Assembly: GCF_004138285.1 (NCBI RefSeq)
Contig: NZ_SCFN01000018.1
Location: 1-64,000, forward strand
Reading direction: 5' to 3'
Length of the DNA: 64,000 nt
Source of the DNA: Gottfriedia acidiceleris
Lineage (GTDB): Bacteria > Bacillota > Bacilli > Bacillales > Bacillaceae_G
The position numbers and the translations under genes were made by a program. Below are positions 28,725 through 37,129 of this stretch, one piece after another. Positions within the stretch are counted from its first letter, which is position 1, and the number at the start of each line of letters is the position of its first letter. The notes under the pieces were generated by a model that saw only the letters and a list, made by a program, of their open reading frames with translations, was not told the origin of the DNA and did no database searches.

Positions 28725-29018
28725 TTACTTTATTTTATTTGCTTCATAAATATTTAGTTGAATAGGCGCGGTAAGATAATTTTTCGCTTTTTCAGCAAAA
28801 GATGTAAAATGAGCACTTGTATTATGTGCAGCTACAGCACTTAAATCTTGCCAAACCTCTACCATAATGTATTCATTTTCTTTATCTGAAGGTTTTGTCA
28901 AATCGTATGAAATATTACCTTCTTCTGCTCTTGATGCTTCTAATAGTGAAGTCATTTCCTCTAAAAATATATTTTCTCTTGATGAATCAATTGTCATTGT
29001 CGCATGAATAATAATCAT
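28725..29018 (-). CDS. Antibiotic biosynthesis monooxygenase (ABM) domain protein
   Basis: The 97-residue protein has the dimeric alpha-beta fold of ABM/YgiN quinol monooxygenases: MIIIHATMTI at the start, ASRAEEGNISYDL, EYIMVEVWQD and HFTSFAEKA. Members oxidise quinols or bind heme; the substrate is not evident. The start at 29018 follows GAAGG; an upstream start would overlap the nitroreductase gene. It is 35 bases downstream of the nitroreductase and probably in one operon with it and the MarR gene, fitting a quinone- or electrophile-stress response. Confidence 0.82.
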   Translation of the reverse strand: MIIIHATMTIDSSRENIFLEEMTSLLEASRAEEGNISYDLTKPSDKENEYIMVEVWQDLSAVAAHNTSAHFTSFAEKAKNYLTAPIQLNIYEANKIK

Positions 29019-29053
29019 GATATTTACCTTCTTTTCATTGTGTTTTTTATCTT

Positions 29054-29692
29054 TTATTTCCACTCTGCTACACGTTCAACTGGTAAACGCACAGATTGAT
29101 ATCCTGCACCAACAGCTTTACCAATTGATATCAACATAACAGGAACATATCGATCTTTATCCATACCGAATGCTTCTGCAATTTTGTCTTTTTCGAATCC
29201 ACCGATTGGACAAGTGTCATAGCCGTAAGCACGAGCAGTTAGCATAAATTGCATAGCTACCAATCCACCATCAATTAAAACAGTATCTTTCATTTGCTCT
29301 GTTGTACTGTTTGCAAAAAAGCCACCAAGTGTTTCTAGTTGTTTTTCTTTAACATCTAGTGGCATATAACCTAATTCAACTGCACGACCATATATTTCTT
29401 CAGCATAGTCAAAATTATTTAAGTCTCCAAACAAAGCAATCATCGCAGAAGATGTTTCAACTTGTGATTGATTAAATCGAGCTAATGGAGCTAGTGTAGC
29501 CTTTGCTTGATCACTTTCAATTACTAAAAATCTCCACGGTTGCATGTTTACTGAAGAAGGAGCTAAAGTAGCTGTTTCTATTATTTCATGCATTTCTTCC
29601 ATTGAGATCTTTACATTAGAATCATATTTGCGGATTGAGCGTCTACCTTTTAATATTTCATTAAAATTATTAGTTAATGTTGTCAAAGTCAT
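29054..29692 (-). CDS. Nitroreductase family protein (YdgI-like)
   Basis: This 212-residue flavoenzyme uses FMN and NAD(P)H to reduce nitro compounds, quinones or azo compounds. Visible motifs are the RRSIRKYDS phosphate-binding start, APSSVNMQPWRFLV and CPIGGFEKDKIAEAFG near the C-terminus. A MarR gene lies 27 bases upstream on the same strand and an ABM gene follows, as in B. subtilis ydgI/ydgJ-type or yodB/yodC arrangements; the similarity to YdgI is from memory. Likely induced by quinones or diazene-like electrophiles through the MarR protein. Confidence 0.88.
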   Translation of the reverse strand: MTLTTLTNNFNEILKGRRSIRKYDSNVKISMEEMHEIIETATLAPSSVNMQPWRFLVIESDQAKATLAPLARFNQSQVETSSAMIALFGDLNNFDYAEEIYGRAVELGYMPLDVKEKQLETLGGFFANSTTEQMKDTVLIDGGLVAMQFMLTARAYGYDTCPIGGFEKDKIAEAFGMDKDRYVPVMLISIGKAVGAGYQSVRLPVERVAEWK

Positions 29693-29719
29693 TGTTGTGT
29701 TCTCCTCTTTTACTAATTT

Positions 29720-30172
29720 TTAGGAATTGCTTAGAGTATCTCGATTTGAATTAATTTGATCCATATTTATTTGAATACGGTTTAAATAGTCAAGTGTTAA
29801 GTCAATTTCTTCTGCGGAAAAACCTTTAAGCATGTTTTCTACAAACTCTACTTTTTCCTTCCATAATCCAGACATTTGTTCTTGTCCAATTTGCGTTAAG
29901 CTTACTAAGGTTATTCTGTTATCAGTTTCACATTTTCTTCTTGTGATCTTTCCATTTAACTCAAGTTGTTTTAAGTGTCTAGTAATTGCAGCACTATCAA
30001 TCTTTAAAGTTTTTTGAAGTTGGGATTGACTCATTTCACCGCACTCAAACAATTGATTCATAATTTCTAATCGTGATTGACTAATACCCATACATTTTTC
30101 AAAGGTTGTTTCAATTTGAACTTTTAGTTCTTTTAATATTGATAATACTTTGGTTTCTTTTGAATCAGGCAC
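29720..30172 (-). CDS. MarR family regulator (YdgJ-like)
   Basis: This 150-residue winged-helix regulator has the reading head MSQSQLQKTLKIDSAAITRHLKQLE and the wing DNRITLVSLTQIG. The start is GTG (30172), 6 nt after GGAGG. It heads an operon with the nitroreductase and monooxygenase genes. Four palindromes lie immediately upstream, so it probably represses its own operon and responds to an oxidised or electrophilic ligand. Cys19-like residues (KCMGIS) could sense redox state, but this is an inference. Confidence 0.88.
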   Translation of the reverse strand: MPDSKETKVLSILKELKVQIETTFEKCMGISQSRLEIMNQLFECGEMSQSQLQKTLKIDSAAITRHLKQLELNGKITRRKCETDNRITLVSLTQIGQEQMSGLWKEKVEFVENMLKGFSAEEIDLTLDYLNRIQINMDQINSNRDTLSNS

Positions 30173-30203
30173 GCGCTACCTCCAAAACAAATATGATGAA
30201 TGA

Positions 30204-30265
30204 TTATTAACAGTTAATAATGGTTGATACATCAATAGTTGATAAGTCAATGATTGATACATCAA
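30204..30265 (-). promoter_or_regulatory. Operator array of the MarR-nitroreductase operon
   Basis: Three 12-bp sites lie exactly 15 bp apart: TTGATACATCAA (30224), TTGATAAGTCAA (30239) and TTGATACATCAA (30254). A fourth dyad, TTATTAAC-A-GTTAATAA (30204-30220), lies nearer the gene. The array covers the region where the promoter must be. Confidence 0.7.
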
Positions 30266-30279
30266 TTAATATACACCTT

Positions 30280-30893
30280 CGACCTACATGAATCAAGTAT
30301 AAAATCAAACTTTAATGATGTTTTAAATTTCAGATGATTCAATTCATTAAAAATTAATTGTGTCAATTCATAACAATTGGAGCACTTAAATGAGCTTTAC
30401 AGGGAAAAACAAGAAGATCAAGTAAAATAAACTGTGTTGTTCAACCAATATAGGTTTATTTGATTAAGAAGGTTACTAAAGAATACTGTATATACTAGTG
30501 GGAATCTGATTACGCGACTTAGATTTTGGCACCAGTAATTCAGAAGTATGCATCTAAAAAAACAGTATGAATATTTGTCATGAATACGGCTTTATTTTTA
30601 ATATTTATATTGCCAAATATAAGTACAGAGACGATTGCACCAATATAAAAATAAATCGGATTTTACCCAAAAGTTCTGTACAAAAAACATACAAAACGGA
30701 AATACAATACTTGTTTGGACCATGAACATATTCAAAAAATCACCTACTATATCCAGCTTTGTTTTTTAGTATTCACTTCCTATTATTTTACTACAACGTT
30801 TTTCTACTATATTGCACTTATTTCCTTACGTTATTTTAGCTACTAATAAAAAATCGCTCTGACTCATACAATTAGGTACATAGACAAGTATAA
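30280..30893. other. Gene-poor decayed region
   Basis: No intact gene is present. A minus-strand frame with hydrophobic text (YFYIGAIVSVLIFG) may be the remains of a membrane protein. A degenerate copy of the TTGTTCAAC hairpin repeat lies at 30436-30469. Confidence 0.4.
30436..30469 (+). repeat. Degenerate copy of the TTCAACTAA hairpin repeat
   Basis: TTGTTCAACCAA, a 7-nt centre and TTATTTGATTAAGA match the element ends at 18240 and 18581 in order and spacing. Confidence 0.4.
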
Positions 30894-31375
30894 ATGGAGA
30901 TAATTGTTATTTTTTTAGCTGCTATATTTTTTATTATTGTTTATTTATTATTTCTCATATCTGGATTACTTTTCCCTATCGATCGAGTGTGGTACAGTTC
31001 TTAAAAAAACCAGTATGGACACCTTCGGGAAAGATAATAGGGGTTATTTGGGGAGTATTGTATGCACTAAATGCTCTTTCCCATGCAATAGTTGAGTACA
31101 AGGTTGGTCTGAAGGCAACGAGCAACTATTTTATAGTTTTGTGGATAGTAAATTATTTAACCAACCAAGCTTTTAGATTTTTCGAATTCAAAATGAAAAG
31201 ACTAGATTTAGCTGCGCTAGATACTGCTATTGTCGCAATAACAACTTTATTTCTCATTTATGCGACTATGCCTTATTCAGCTTTTGCTACAAAACTAATC
31301 ATTCCTTACTTATTATGGTCTACTTTTGCCACTTACTTGGCATTGAAAATCTATCTATTAAATAGGATCAATTAA
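30894..31375 (+). pseudogene. tspO: TspO/MBR family membrane protein, frameshifted
   Basis: TspO proteins are five-helix membrane proteins that bind porphyrins and similar ligands. The ATG at 30894 encodes the first helix (VYLLFLISGLLFPIDRVWYS) but runs into TAA. One base out, the frame continues with LKKPVWTPSGKIIGVIWGVLY and the remaining helices, ending LWSTFATYLALKIYLLNRIN. Adding one T in TTCTTAAAAAAA (near 31000) restores the natural TspO text FPIDRVWYSSLKKPVWTPSG. The defect touches a homopolymer, so sequencing error is possible. The downstream frame alone has only a GTG with no ribosome site. Confidence 0.75.
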
Positions 31376-31445
31376 ATTTCATTTTTTATTTTTATACAAA
31401 TGAAAAGGACGAAAAATTTGTGTTCTTTACTTTAGTTCCATAATC

Positions 31446-31484
31446 AATAAAAGGATTTTCAAAAATCAAAGATCCTTTATTTAT
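31446..31484 (+). terminator. Terminator-like hairpin after tspO
   Basis: AATAAAAGGAT pairs with ATCCTTTATT across a 15-nt loop. Confidence 0.55.
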
Positions 31485-31537
31485 TGTCGATCAGCATATT
31501 TATGTAAACTAGATATGTATTCGATATTGATGCGAAA

Positions 31538-31970
31538 ATGAGGGCGATCTATATAAATAGTTACCAAAACGATTTTCATTGTCTATTACATTTCTTTAAG
31601 GCAAATAACCGCTCTAATAATCTTGAAGATGTGTCACCAACATTAATACGCCACTTTATTCAAGATCAAGTAACTCGCCATCATGTAAAACCTAGAACTG
31701 TTCAAACACGAATTTCTAGCTTGAAGTCATTTAGTCGTTTTTGATTAAAAGTTCAATTTACTACGAAGGATTTTACTACTGGAATTAAAGCGTAAAAACA
31801 TGATAAATTGCTCCCTGTTTACATGACGTTAAATGAATTGAAGTTGCTTTTAAATTATTTAGAAGAACATAATCGCTATTCTTCTTTAAGAAATGAATTA
31901 ATATTTAAGCTTTTGCAACTAGTGGGATGAGTCGCCAAGAATTGGTTGATCTTACGTGGTTGCAGATTGA
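31538..31970 (+). pseudogene. Tyrosine recombinase relic 2
   Basis: The frame repeats the core-binding domain seen at 25446: SYQNDFHCLLHFFK, LIRHFIQDQVTRHHVKP and RISSLKSFSRF, then TGA, then further matching text with a second stop, ending LPVYMTLNELKLLLNYLEE and a broken FKLLQLVG. The catalytic half is absent. Even the upstream ATGTAAACTAGA is shared between both copies, so they arose by duplication or as two insertions of one element. Confidence 0.82.
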
Positions 31971-32009
31971 TTAAGAATTATTGGTAAGGGTAAAAAAGAG
32001 CGTACTCCC

Positions 32010-32110
32010 CCCTCTTCTCCTTCTTGAGTCAATTCGATCAAGAAACGATACCCATTTTTATCCATAGATTGTTTAATTAATCCACGTTTTTTTAATCGTA
32101 ATCTTATGTT
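32010..32110 (-). pseudogene. MarR-like C-terminal fragment
   Basis: A minus-strand frame reads RLRLKKRGLIKQSMDKNG then YRFLIELTQEGEEGG, like the recognition helix end and wing of a MarR protein. No start and no upstream domain are found in frame. Confidence 0.35.
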
Positions 32111-32347
32111 TTTTTTATTTCAATCATTAGAGATTTCAAGACATTTTTCAGGAAAAAGCTTAATAATTGATCCATATGTATCTCCAATTCGCTTGATAAA
32201 TGATATTCATTAATAATTTGCAAATCCTCTTACTAATTATCGCATAGTGAAAGTAGGGTTATTCTTCTATTTTATTACTGAAAAATATAAACATTTTCTT
32301 ACCTTATTATAAAAAATTACTCAATTTAGAAGAGACTTAGTCAATAT

Positions 32348-32385
32348 AAAAAAAGTTGAGCTAATATTTTAGCCCAACCTTTTTG
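32348..32385. terminator. Hairpin with A and T runs
   Basis: AAAAAGTTGAGCTAA pairs with TTAGCCCAACCTTTTT, with one mismatch. It may end either a plus-strand relic or a short minus-strand transcript. Confidence 0.6.
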
Positions 32386-32525
32386 ATAGAATTAAAATTT
32401 AATTAAATTCATTTAAAATCCCTGGATTCCACCTGCTAATCTCGTGAAATAGATAATGATTTTCGTTAGCCGATCAAAATAAAGAATATTACCCATTAAT
32501 ATCATGTTTGAAAAATAATTAAAAA

Positions 32526-32556
32526 AGAGATAGATTTTTCTATCTCCTTTTCTAGT
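32526..32556 (-). terminator. Terminator of the oxidase-ZIP operon
   Basis: On the minus strand, AAAAGGAGATAG pairs with CTATCTCTTTTTT around a short A-rich loop, 30 bases after the ZIP stop codon. Confidence 0.85.
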
Positions 32557-32587
32557 AACTTTGATTTGTTCATTTCTATTAATATAT

Positions 32588-33757
32588 TTAATATTTGACA
32601 AAGAAAGCTGTAAAATACATGATTAATAGTCCTAATGTAAATCCAGCAAAATTTAACCAAGAAACGGACTGTTCATTATGTTTTTTGTGGTCTTCAATTA
32701 GCATTTTTGTAATAACAAAGATTACTTGTAAAATGGCTCCAGCTCCAACTCCTAGGAAGATCGCTCCCCATATTGGAGAGAAGATAAAACCTCCGAACCA
32801 AGTCCCAAAAATGGCTGGTGCACCTGCAATTGCACCTAAAAGGATGAATGTACTAATCTTTGGTTTTGTCTTTAATAGTGGCGCAGCAATTCCAATTCCT
32901 TCAGTTATGTTATGAAGTGTAAAACCTATTATTAAAAACGTACCAAGTGCTGCTTCACCAAGAGCAAACGACGAACCAATCGCTAAACCTTCTCCAAAGT
33001 TATGCATTCCTATTCCCGTTGCCATTAATAATGAAATCCCAAATGGTGTATAACCTTTACTTTTTTGTCGCTTCTGTTGATACTGATCAAAACCAATTAA
33101 AAGTAGAAACGAAAGTACTGTACTGATAATCACTACCATATTTCCTTGAAAGACTGCTGGTGCTTCAGCCCCGATTTCAAATCCATCTGCTAAAGTTCCT
33201 ACAAATAAGAATAGTAGTAGTCCGACAGTAAGCGCTAGTATAGCGTTAATCCAACTGCGCTTTAACCGTTTCATAAATGGATACCATAATAAACCTAAAC
33301 CAATCGGAACAATTCCAACATAAAAACCTATGAGTCCATAATTAAAAAAGCTTTTCCAACTTGGTTCAGGTGTTAAGGTTGCTGCTGCTACTTCACCTTC
33401 TGTAACGATTCCATTTTCAGTTATTAACTTAATAACATGGGGATCTCCCTCAACCCAAGGATAATAAATTATAACCTTACCATCTTGAAACCTCTCTAAA
33501 GATTGACTAGGAGTAACAGTGAAGTTCCATACCGAATCATCAACCATTAATTGTGCAATAGTTAACGTTTCTGGTCCTGTATTTTTCACATCAAGTTCAA
33601 ATCCTGATTTCGTTACTTTAATCTGTTCAATATTTAACACTTCAATTGGTGCAGCTGGATCTTTTTCAATTCCAGCTCCATTTGCAAAAATCCAACCTAA
33701 TACTGCAATTAATAGAATAAATGGAATAAGTCCAGATAAAAACCATTTTAGCTTCAT
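32588..33757 (-). CDS. ZIP family metal transporter with extracellular domain
   Basis: This 389-residue protein combines an N-terminal anchor (about 1-22), an extracytoplasmic beta domain (about 30-125; EVLNIEQIKVTKSGFELDVK) and a ZIP membrane domain. The binuclear metal site is visible as HNFGEGLAIG and HNITEGIGIAAP in helices IV and V. ZIP proteins import Zn, Fe, Mn or related divalent metals. The start at 33757 lies 7 nt after GGGGGG; the ATG at 33763 is too close to it. The gene follows the multicopper oxidase by 16 bases, so the two are co-transcribed. The metal is unknown. Confidence 0.88.
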   Translation of the reverse strand: MKLKWFLSGLIPFILLIAVLGWIFANGAGIEKDPAAPIEVLNIEQIKVTKSGFELDVKNTGPETLTIAQLMVDDSVWNFTVTPSQSLERFQDGKVIIYYPWVEGDPHVIKLITENGIVTEGEVAAATLTPEPSWKSFFNYGLIGFYVGIVPIGLGLLWYPFMKRLKRSWINAILALTVGLLLFLFVGTLADGFEIGAEAPAVFQGNMVVIISTVLSFLLLIGFDQYQQKRQKSKGYTPFGISLLMATGIGMHNFGEGLAIGSSFALGEAALGTFLIIGFTLHNITEGIGIAAPLLKTKPKISTFILLGAIAGAPAIFGTWFGGFIFSPIWGAIFLGVGAGAILQVIFVITKMLIEDHKKHNEQSVSWLNFAGFTLGLLIMYFTAFFVKY

Positions 33758-33773
33758 AGTCATTCCCCCCTTT

Positions 33774-34787
33774 CTATTCAACTTCAAAGAATCCCATCCA
33801 TCCAAGCTCTGCAAATTCACTGACATGGGCATGAAACATATATTTACCTTTATACGGGAAACGGACTTCTAAAATTCCACGTTCACCTTGGCATTGCATT
33901 ATCGTATCTGTAAATTGTGACGGGTTTTCATTAATACCCGTTGGATAATACGTAAAGTAATTTGCATGTAAATGGAACGAATTTAATAGGTCGAATTCTG
34001 TTAAATTACTTAAATAGATTCGAACAAGTTCATCTTTCTTCACTTTAATTGGATGATTCATAAATGCAAATGCATACCCATTGACAGTATAGAATTCATT
34101 TCCACCATCTAAATCTAAGTCAAATCCGTTCATCACCATATTAAATTCTTTCGCTTTTTCTCTCGGCTTTTTTGGATCAATAATGAAATTCCCATATAAA
34201 CCTTTATGAATATGACGTGCTAAAGGTAGAACATGACAGTGGTATATTTGTAATCCATAGGGATTTGCTTCAAATTCATACGTAAACGATTGTCCAGGCA
34301 TAATAGGCATAAGTCCGTCCATACTTGGTGGATGGATACCATGAAAATGAATTGAGTGAGGATGACTCCCTTTGTTTGTAAAATGAAAACGTAACAAATC
34401 ACCTTCCGTACATCTGAAAGTTGGTCCTGGTATGGTTCCATTGAACGTCCAACCCGGAAATTTAATCCCCTTAGCAATTTCAATTTCTTTATCAATTGCA
34501 ACAACAGTATATTCACGAAGTGTTCGACCATCAGGAAGAGTCGACACTTTTCCATAATCAAATTCAGTTAATAAACGTTCAGCCATTTTATAACCATCTG
34601 TTTTTGTGCTATCAATCATAGTATCATGATTCATAGAATGGTTGTTTTTATGATTAGTATGATTTGAAGCATTTGCTTTATTAGAAAATGGACTTAACGC
34701 ATTTAAGTACATACTTCCAGCAAGACCTAGCATGCCAGTTGTACCAATCTTTAGTATGTCTCGTCTTGACACCTTTTTATTAGACAT
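33774..34787 (-). CDS. Tat-exported two-domain multicopper oxidase
   Basis: The 337-residue protein has a twin-arginine signal (SRRDILKIG plus a hydrophobic stretch), a His/Asn-rich linker (NHTNHKNNHSMNHD) and two cupredoxin domains. Copper ligands are visible as HSIHFHG and IYHCHVLPLARHIH in domain 1 and FHLHANYF and MFHAHVSEFAELGWMGFFEV in domain 2, which together give type 1, 2 and 3 sites of a trimeric small-laccase or nitrite-reductase-like enzyme. Likely role: oxidation of Cu(I), Mn(II) or Fe(II) outside the membrane before transport by the ZIP partner. The start follows GAGGAGG. tatA lies about 850 bases away. Confidence 0.9.
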   Translation of the reverse strand: MSNKKVSRRDILKIGTTGMLGLAGSMYLNALSPFSNKANASNHTNHKNNHSMNHDTMIDSTKTDGYKMAERLLTEFDYGKVSTLPDGRTLREYTVVAIDKEIEIAKGIKFPGWTFNGTIPGPTFRCTEGDLLRFHFTNKGSHPHSIHFHGIHPPSMDGLMPIMPGQSFTYEFEANPYGLQIYHCHVLPLARHIHKGLYGNFIIDPKKPREKAKEFNMVMNGFDLDLDGGNEFYTVNGYAFAFMNHPIKVKKDELVRIYLSNLTEFDLLNSFHLHANYFTYYPTGINENPSQFTDTIMQCQGERGILEVRFPYKGKYMFHAHVSEFAELGWMGFFEVE

Positions 34788-34842
34788 AGTTTGACCTCCT
34801 CTTAAAGTTTTTCCCTAACGCAACTTTCTTGTGTATGTCTAT

Positions 34843-34872
34843 ACTTTATGGTACGGACGAACCTATTGTCAA
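34843..34872 (-). promoter_or_regulatory. Oxidase promoter with a dyad in its spacer
   Basis: Minus strand TTGACA (34867-34872) and TAAAGT (34843-34848) are 18 nt apart, and the spacer holds an imperfect palindrome GGTACG-GA-CGAACC (34850-34863). A dyad between the boxes is typical of MerR-type activators, but the spacer is one base short of the usual 19 nt. Confidence 0.4.
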
Positions 34873-34903
34873 TTGAAATTTCACCTAATATTAAATTTTT
34901 TTA

Positions 34904-34956
34904 ATAAAAAAAAGATTGTACCTTTTGTAGTTAATACATAAGATACAATCTTTTGA
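34904..34956 (-). terminator. Terminator after the copC/copD relic
   Basis: AAAAGATTGTA pairs with TACAATCTTTT around a 24-nt loop, with an A run on the left, which is the T run on the minus strand. Confidence 0.65.
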
Positions 34957-34958
34957 AT

Positions 34959-35479
34959 TTAGGTTATGACACTATACATTAAGGCCATGTACATTGTAAT
35001 AATAAAACATAGGGCAAACAGTATTGGCAATACAACATTTATTTTTTTAAAAAAACTTAAAACCAAAAGCACTAGGAATATAACAGACATTCCAATCAAC
35101 ATGAGTCCTTTAGAAGAAGCAAAAAATACAACTTCATTGTTACAATATCTATCCCTATTATTCTTTTAATCCATTTAGATGGTCCTTCCGTTCTGATGGT
35201 CAAATCAATTTCATGAGGAGATGATTTTGTGCTCAATACTCCAGTAAAAAAGAAAACTAACGTTAAGACAATACTTTCAGCCTTTAACAAACTTCCTTGA
35301 AATACCTTTAACGAACTCAGTTTCTCTAAAGTATTTTCAAAGTTTAATATGATTTGTTTTAATGGTTCAGTAATAACTTGTCCATCAGACGGATTCGATG
35401 ATTCAAGTGTTGTATGTGCTGTTGCCAACGACGGGAATATAAATAGTAGTAAAATTAGGATTGATAAACCTTTTTTCAT
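34959..35479 (-). pseudogene. CopC-CopD (YcnJ-like) copper protein, collapsed
   Basis: It begins with a signal peptide and a CopC domain start (SLATAHTTLESSNPSDG, EPLKQIILNFENTLEKL), which in YcnJ-type proteins continues as a 110-residue copper-binding domain and then a CopD membrane domain. Here the CopC strand ends after about 60 residues and jumps into a membrane helix typical of CopD (AESIVLTLVFFFTGVL). A later frame change leads into another hydrophobic stretch (GLMLIGMSVIFLVLLVLSFF). Large internal deletions and a frameshift make it non-functional. It lies in the multicopper oxidase locus, supporting a copper theme. Confidence 0.7.
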
Positions 35480-35633
35480 ATAAATCTCATTCTTTATTTC
35501 AAAATTAATAATTAAATACAACACTTTTTATTCGAGTATAAAATTGTGATGTAGTTGTGATATATGGTTAAAAAATTTTAATTGACCTAATAAAAAAACT
35601 CGGTAAATACTTACCAAGCCACTTCGATCCATT

Positions 35634-35822
35634 TTACTTTTTATCTCCCTTACTAGCATCTTTATCTTCTACAATATCGCTTGTTAACTCTTGTGTTGAT
35701 CGTTTAAATTCCTTTAATGTCTGTCCAAAAGCTTTACCGATTTCAGGTAATTTCTTAGGTCCAAAAATAATTAATGCTAAAACTAAAATTAATATTAACC
35801 CTGGGATGCCTATATTTGTCAT
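35634..35822 (-). CDS. tatA: Sec-independent translocase subunit TatA
   Basis: This 62-residue protein has the TatA layout: a membrane helix ([13 protein letters not shown]), the [15 protein letters not shown] hinge and amphipathic helix, and an acidic, disordered tail. TatA oligomerises to let folded proteins cross the membrane with TatC, which is not in this window. The ATG at 35822 is 6 nt after AGGTGA; the upstream GTG overlaps it. Its neighbour with a twin-arginine signal (the multicopper oxidase) is a likely client, although the two are separated by the copC relic. Confidence 0.93.
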   Translation of the reverse strand: MTNIGIPGLILILVLALIIFGPKKLPEIGKAFGQTLKEFKRSTQELTSDIVEDKDASKGDKK

Positions 35823-35839
35823 ATTCACTCACCTACTTT

Positions 35840-36323
35840 CCTGATTTTATCTTCATACTTAACTTACATATATTACGACTTTATCGATAATATTTCTATT
35901 CTAATTTTTAATTGTCCACATTATAGACAACTTTTTTTTATAAATAAGATTAGGTTCCATCTTATTACATGTTAATTGAATAAGAAAAACAACTTTATTC
36001 TTAGATAGTATTTCATAACGGTATTGCGAAGTATGCGGGCAATACTTTTATAGATTGCTCTTTGTAGTATAGTAAGCTGTCAATTACCTTCAATTGCTAC
36101 CAAATTGTAAAAAGATGTATTTTTACAGCAAAAAATACAGAAGATGAGTGTAACAGGATAGTCAAATTGATAGTTGATTAAATGAAATTGCTCTTTCAAT
36201 GTTTATAGGTGGAACTTTTTCAATGCCACTGCAATTTCTTAGAAGGATATATGGACTAGGTGATATGTTGAAAATACAATCATATGTACTCCTTTGGAAA
36301 ATTAAGTAAAAAAGGATGATTAT
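35840..36323. other. Intergenic region with a possible gene remnant
   Basis: No intact gene. A plus-strand frame ending at 36309 (IALSMFIGGTFSMPLQFLRR, then IYGLGDML) reads like the end of a membrane protein without a beginning. No clear regulatory structure was found. Confidence 0.4.
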
Positions 36324-36839
36324 ATGCAACTTGATTTTGTTTGGAAAGCAGTTCTAATTGTTATCATGGGAACGCTTTTATTAAGAGTAGCTGGAAGAAA
36401 CTCTATTTCTAAATTGACAGTTTCTGAACTTGTTTTAATGAGTACTATTGGTCCCTTATTAAGTCGCCCAATTGAAAATAAGGGTATTTGGACCAGTTTT
36501 GGTGTTGCCTCTATCCTTATTCTAACCGTATTTGTGTTACAGTTTCTTAAATTAAAATTAGATCCATTAGAAATATTACTAACTGGTAAGTCAACTATCA
36601 TTATTGAAGATGGTATCTTAAATATAGAAAACATGAAAAATACACGTCTTACAACTGAAAATCTAAAAATGCGTTTACACCAGTTGGGAATAACCTCAAT
36701 TGAAGATGTAGCGTGGGCTTCATTAGAAGCGAATGGGCAAATTGGATATAAATTGAAGCCAAACTCACAGCCTGCAACTAAGCAGGACATTCAAAATTTA
36801 GTGCGACTAATTGAAACAAAAATTCTAGAATCTAAGTAA
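36324..36839 (+). CDS. DUF421 (YetF-like) membrane protein
   Basis: This 171-residue protein has membrane helices in its first 85 residues (including SELVLMSTIGPLLSRPIENK), followed by the cytosolic DUF421 region (GKSTIIIEDGILNIENMKN and GITSIEDVAWASLEANGQIGY). Bacillus has several paralogues, some made during sporulation; function is uncertain. The start follows AAGGATG. The gene appears monocistronic. Confidence 0.8.
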   Translation: MQLDFVWKAVLIVIMGTLLLRVAGRNSISKLTVSELVLMSTIGPLLSRPIENKGIWTSFGVASILILTVFVLQFLKLKLDPLEILLTGKSTIIIEDGILNIENMKNTRLTTENLKMRLHQLGITSIEDVAWASLEANGQIGYKLKPNSQPATKQDIQNLVRLIETKILESK

Positions 36840-36943
36840 AGCTAAGAAAAAGTCATTATTTCACTTTATAATAAACACTCATTTTTAACTTTGGAGTGTT
36901 TTCAAATGATAATTATTATTCAAATATAGTGCTATTTAGTACT

Positions 36944-36975
36944 AAGAAGGTCTGTTAAAACAGACCTTCTTCTTA
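36944..36975 (+). terminator. Terminator of the DUF421 gene
   Basis: AAGAAGGTCTG pairs perfectly with CAGACCTTCTT around a 6-nt loop. Confidence 0.8.
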
Positions 36976-37129
36976 TTGAACTAACGCATTCGTTAGCCTA
37001 CAATGACCCTAGATTCACCACAGTGAATGCCTTGCTTTTTTTGTCACTTCTACTATATTAACTTCCTCGTAAGTGCTAATTTGTTTCGTTCCATCTTTAT
37101 ATTTTTCTCTGTCCTGATTACGATTTTAT

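Noticed and set aside
30995-31010. Programmed -1 frameshift in tspO at AAAAAAC
   Set aside because: A stop codon in the zero frame comes before the slippery sequence could be read.
32413-32601. Minus-strand frame after the ZIP gene
   Set aside because: It starts inside the ZIP gene and crosses a strong terminator. A 30-codon remainder from 32505 has no ribosome site.
34966-35169. Plus-strand frame in the metal locus
   Set aside because: It is antisense to the copC/copD relic, which has clear family text on the minus strand.
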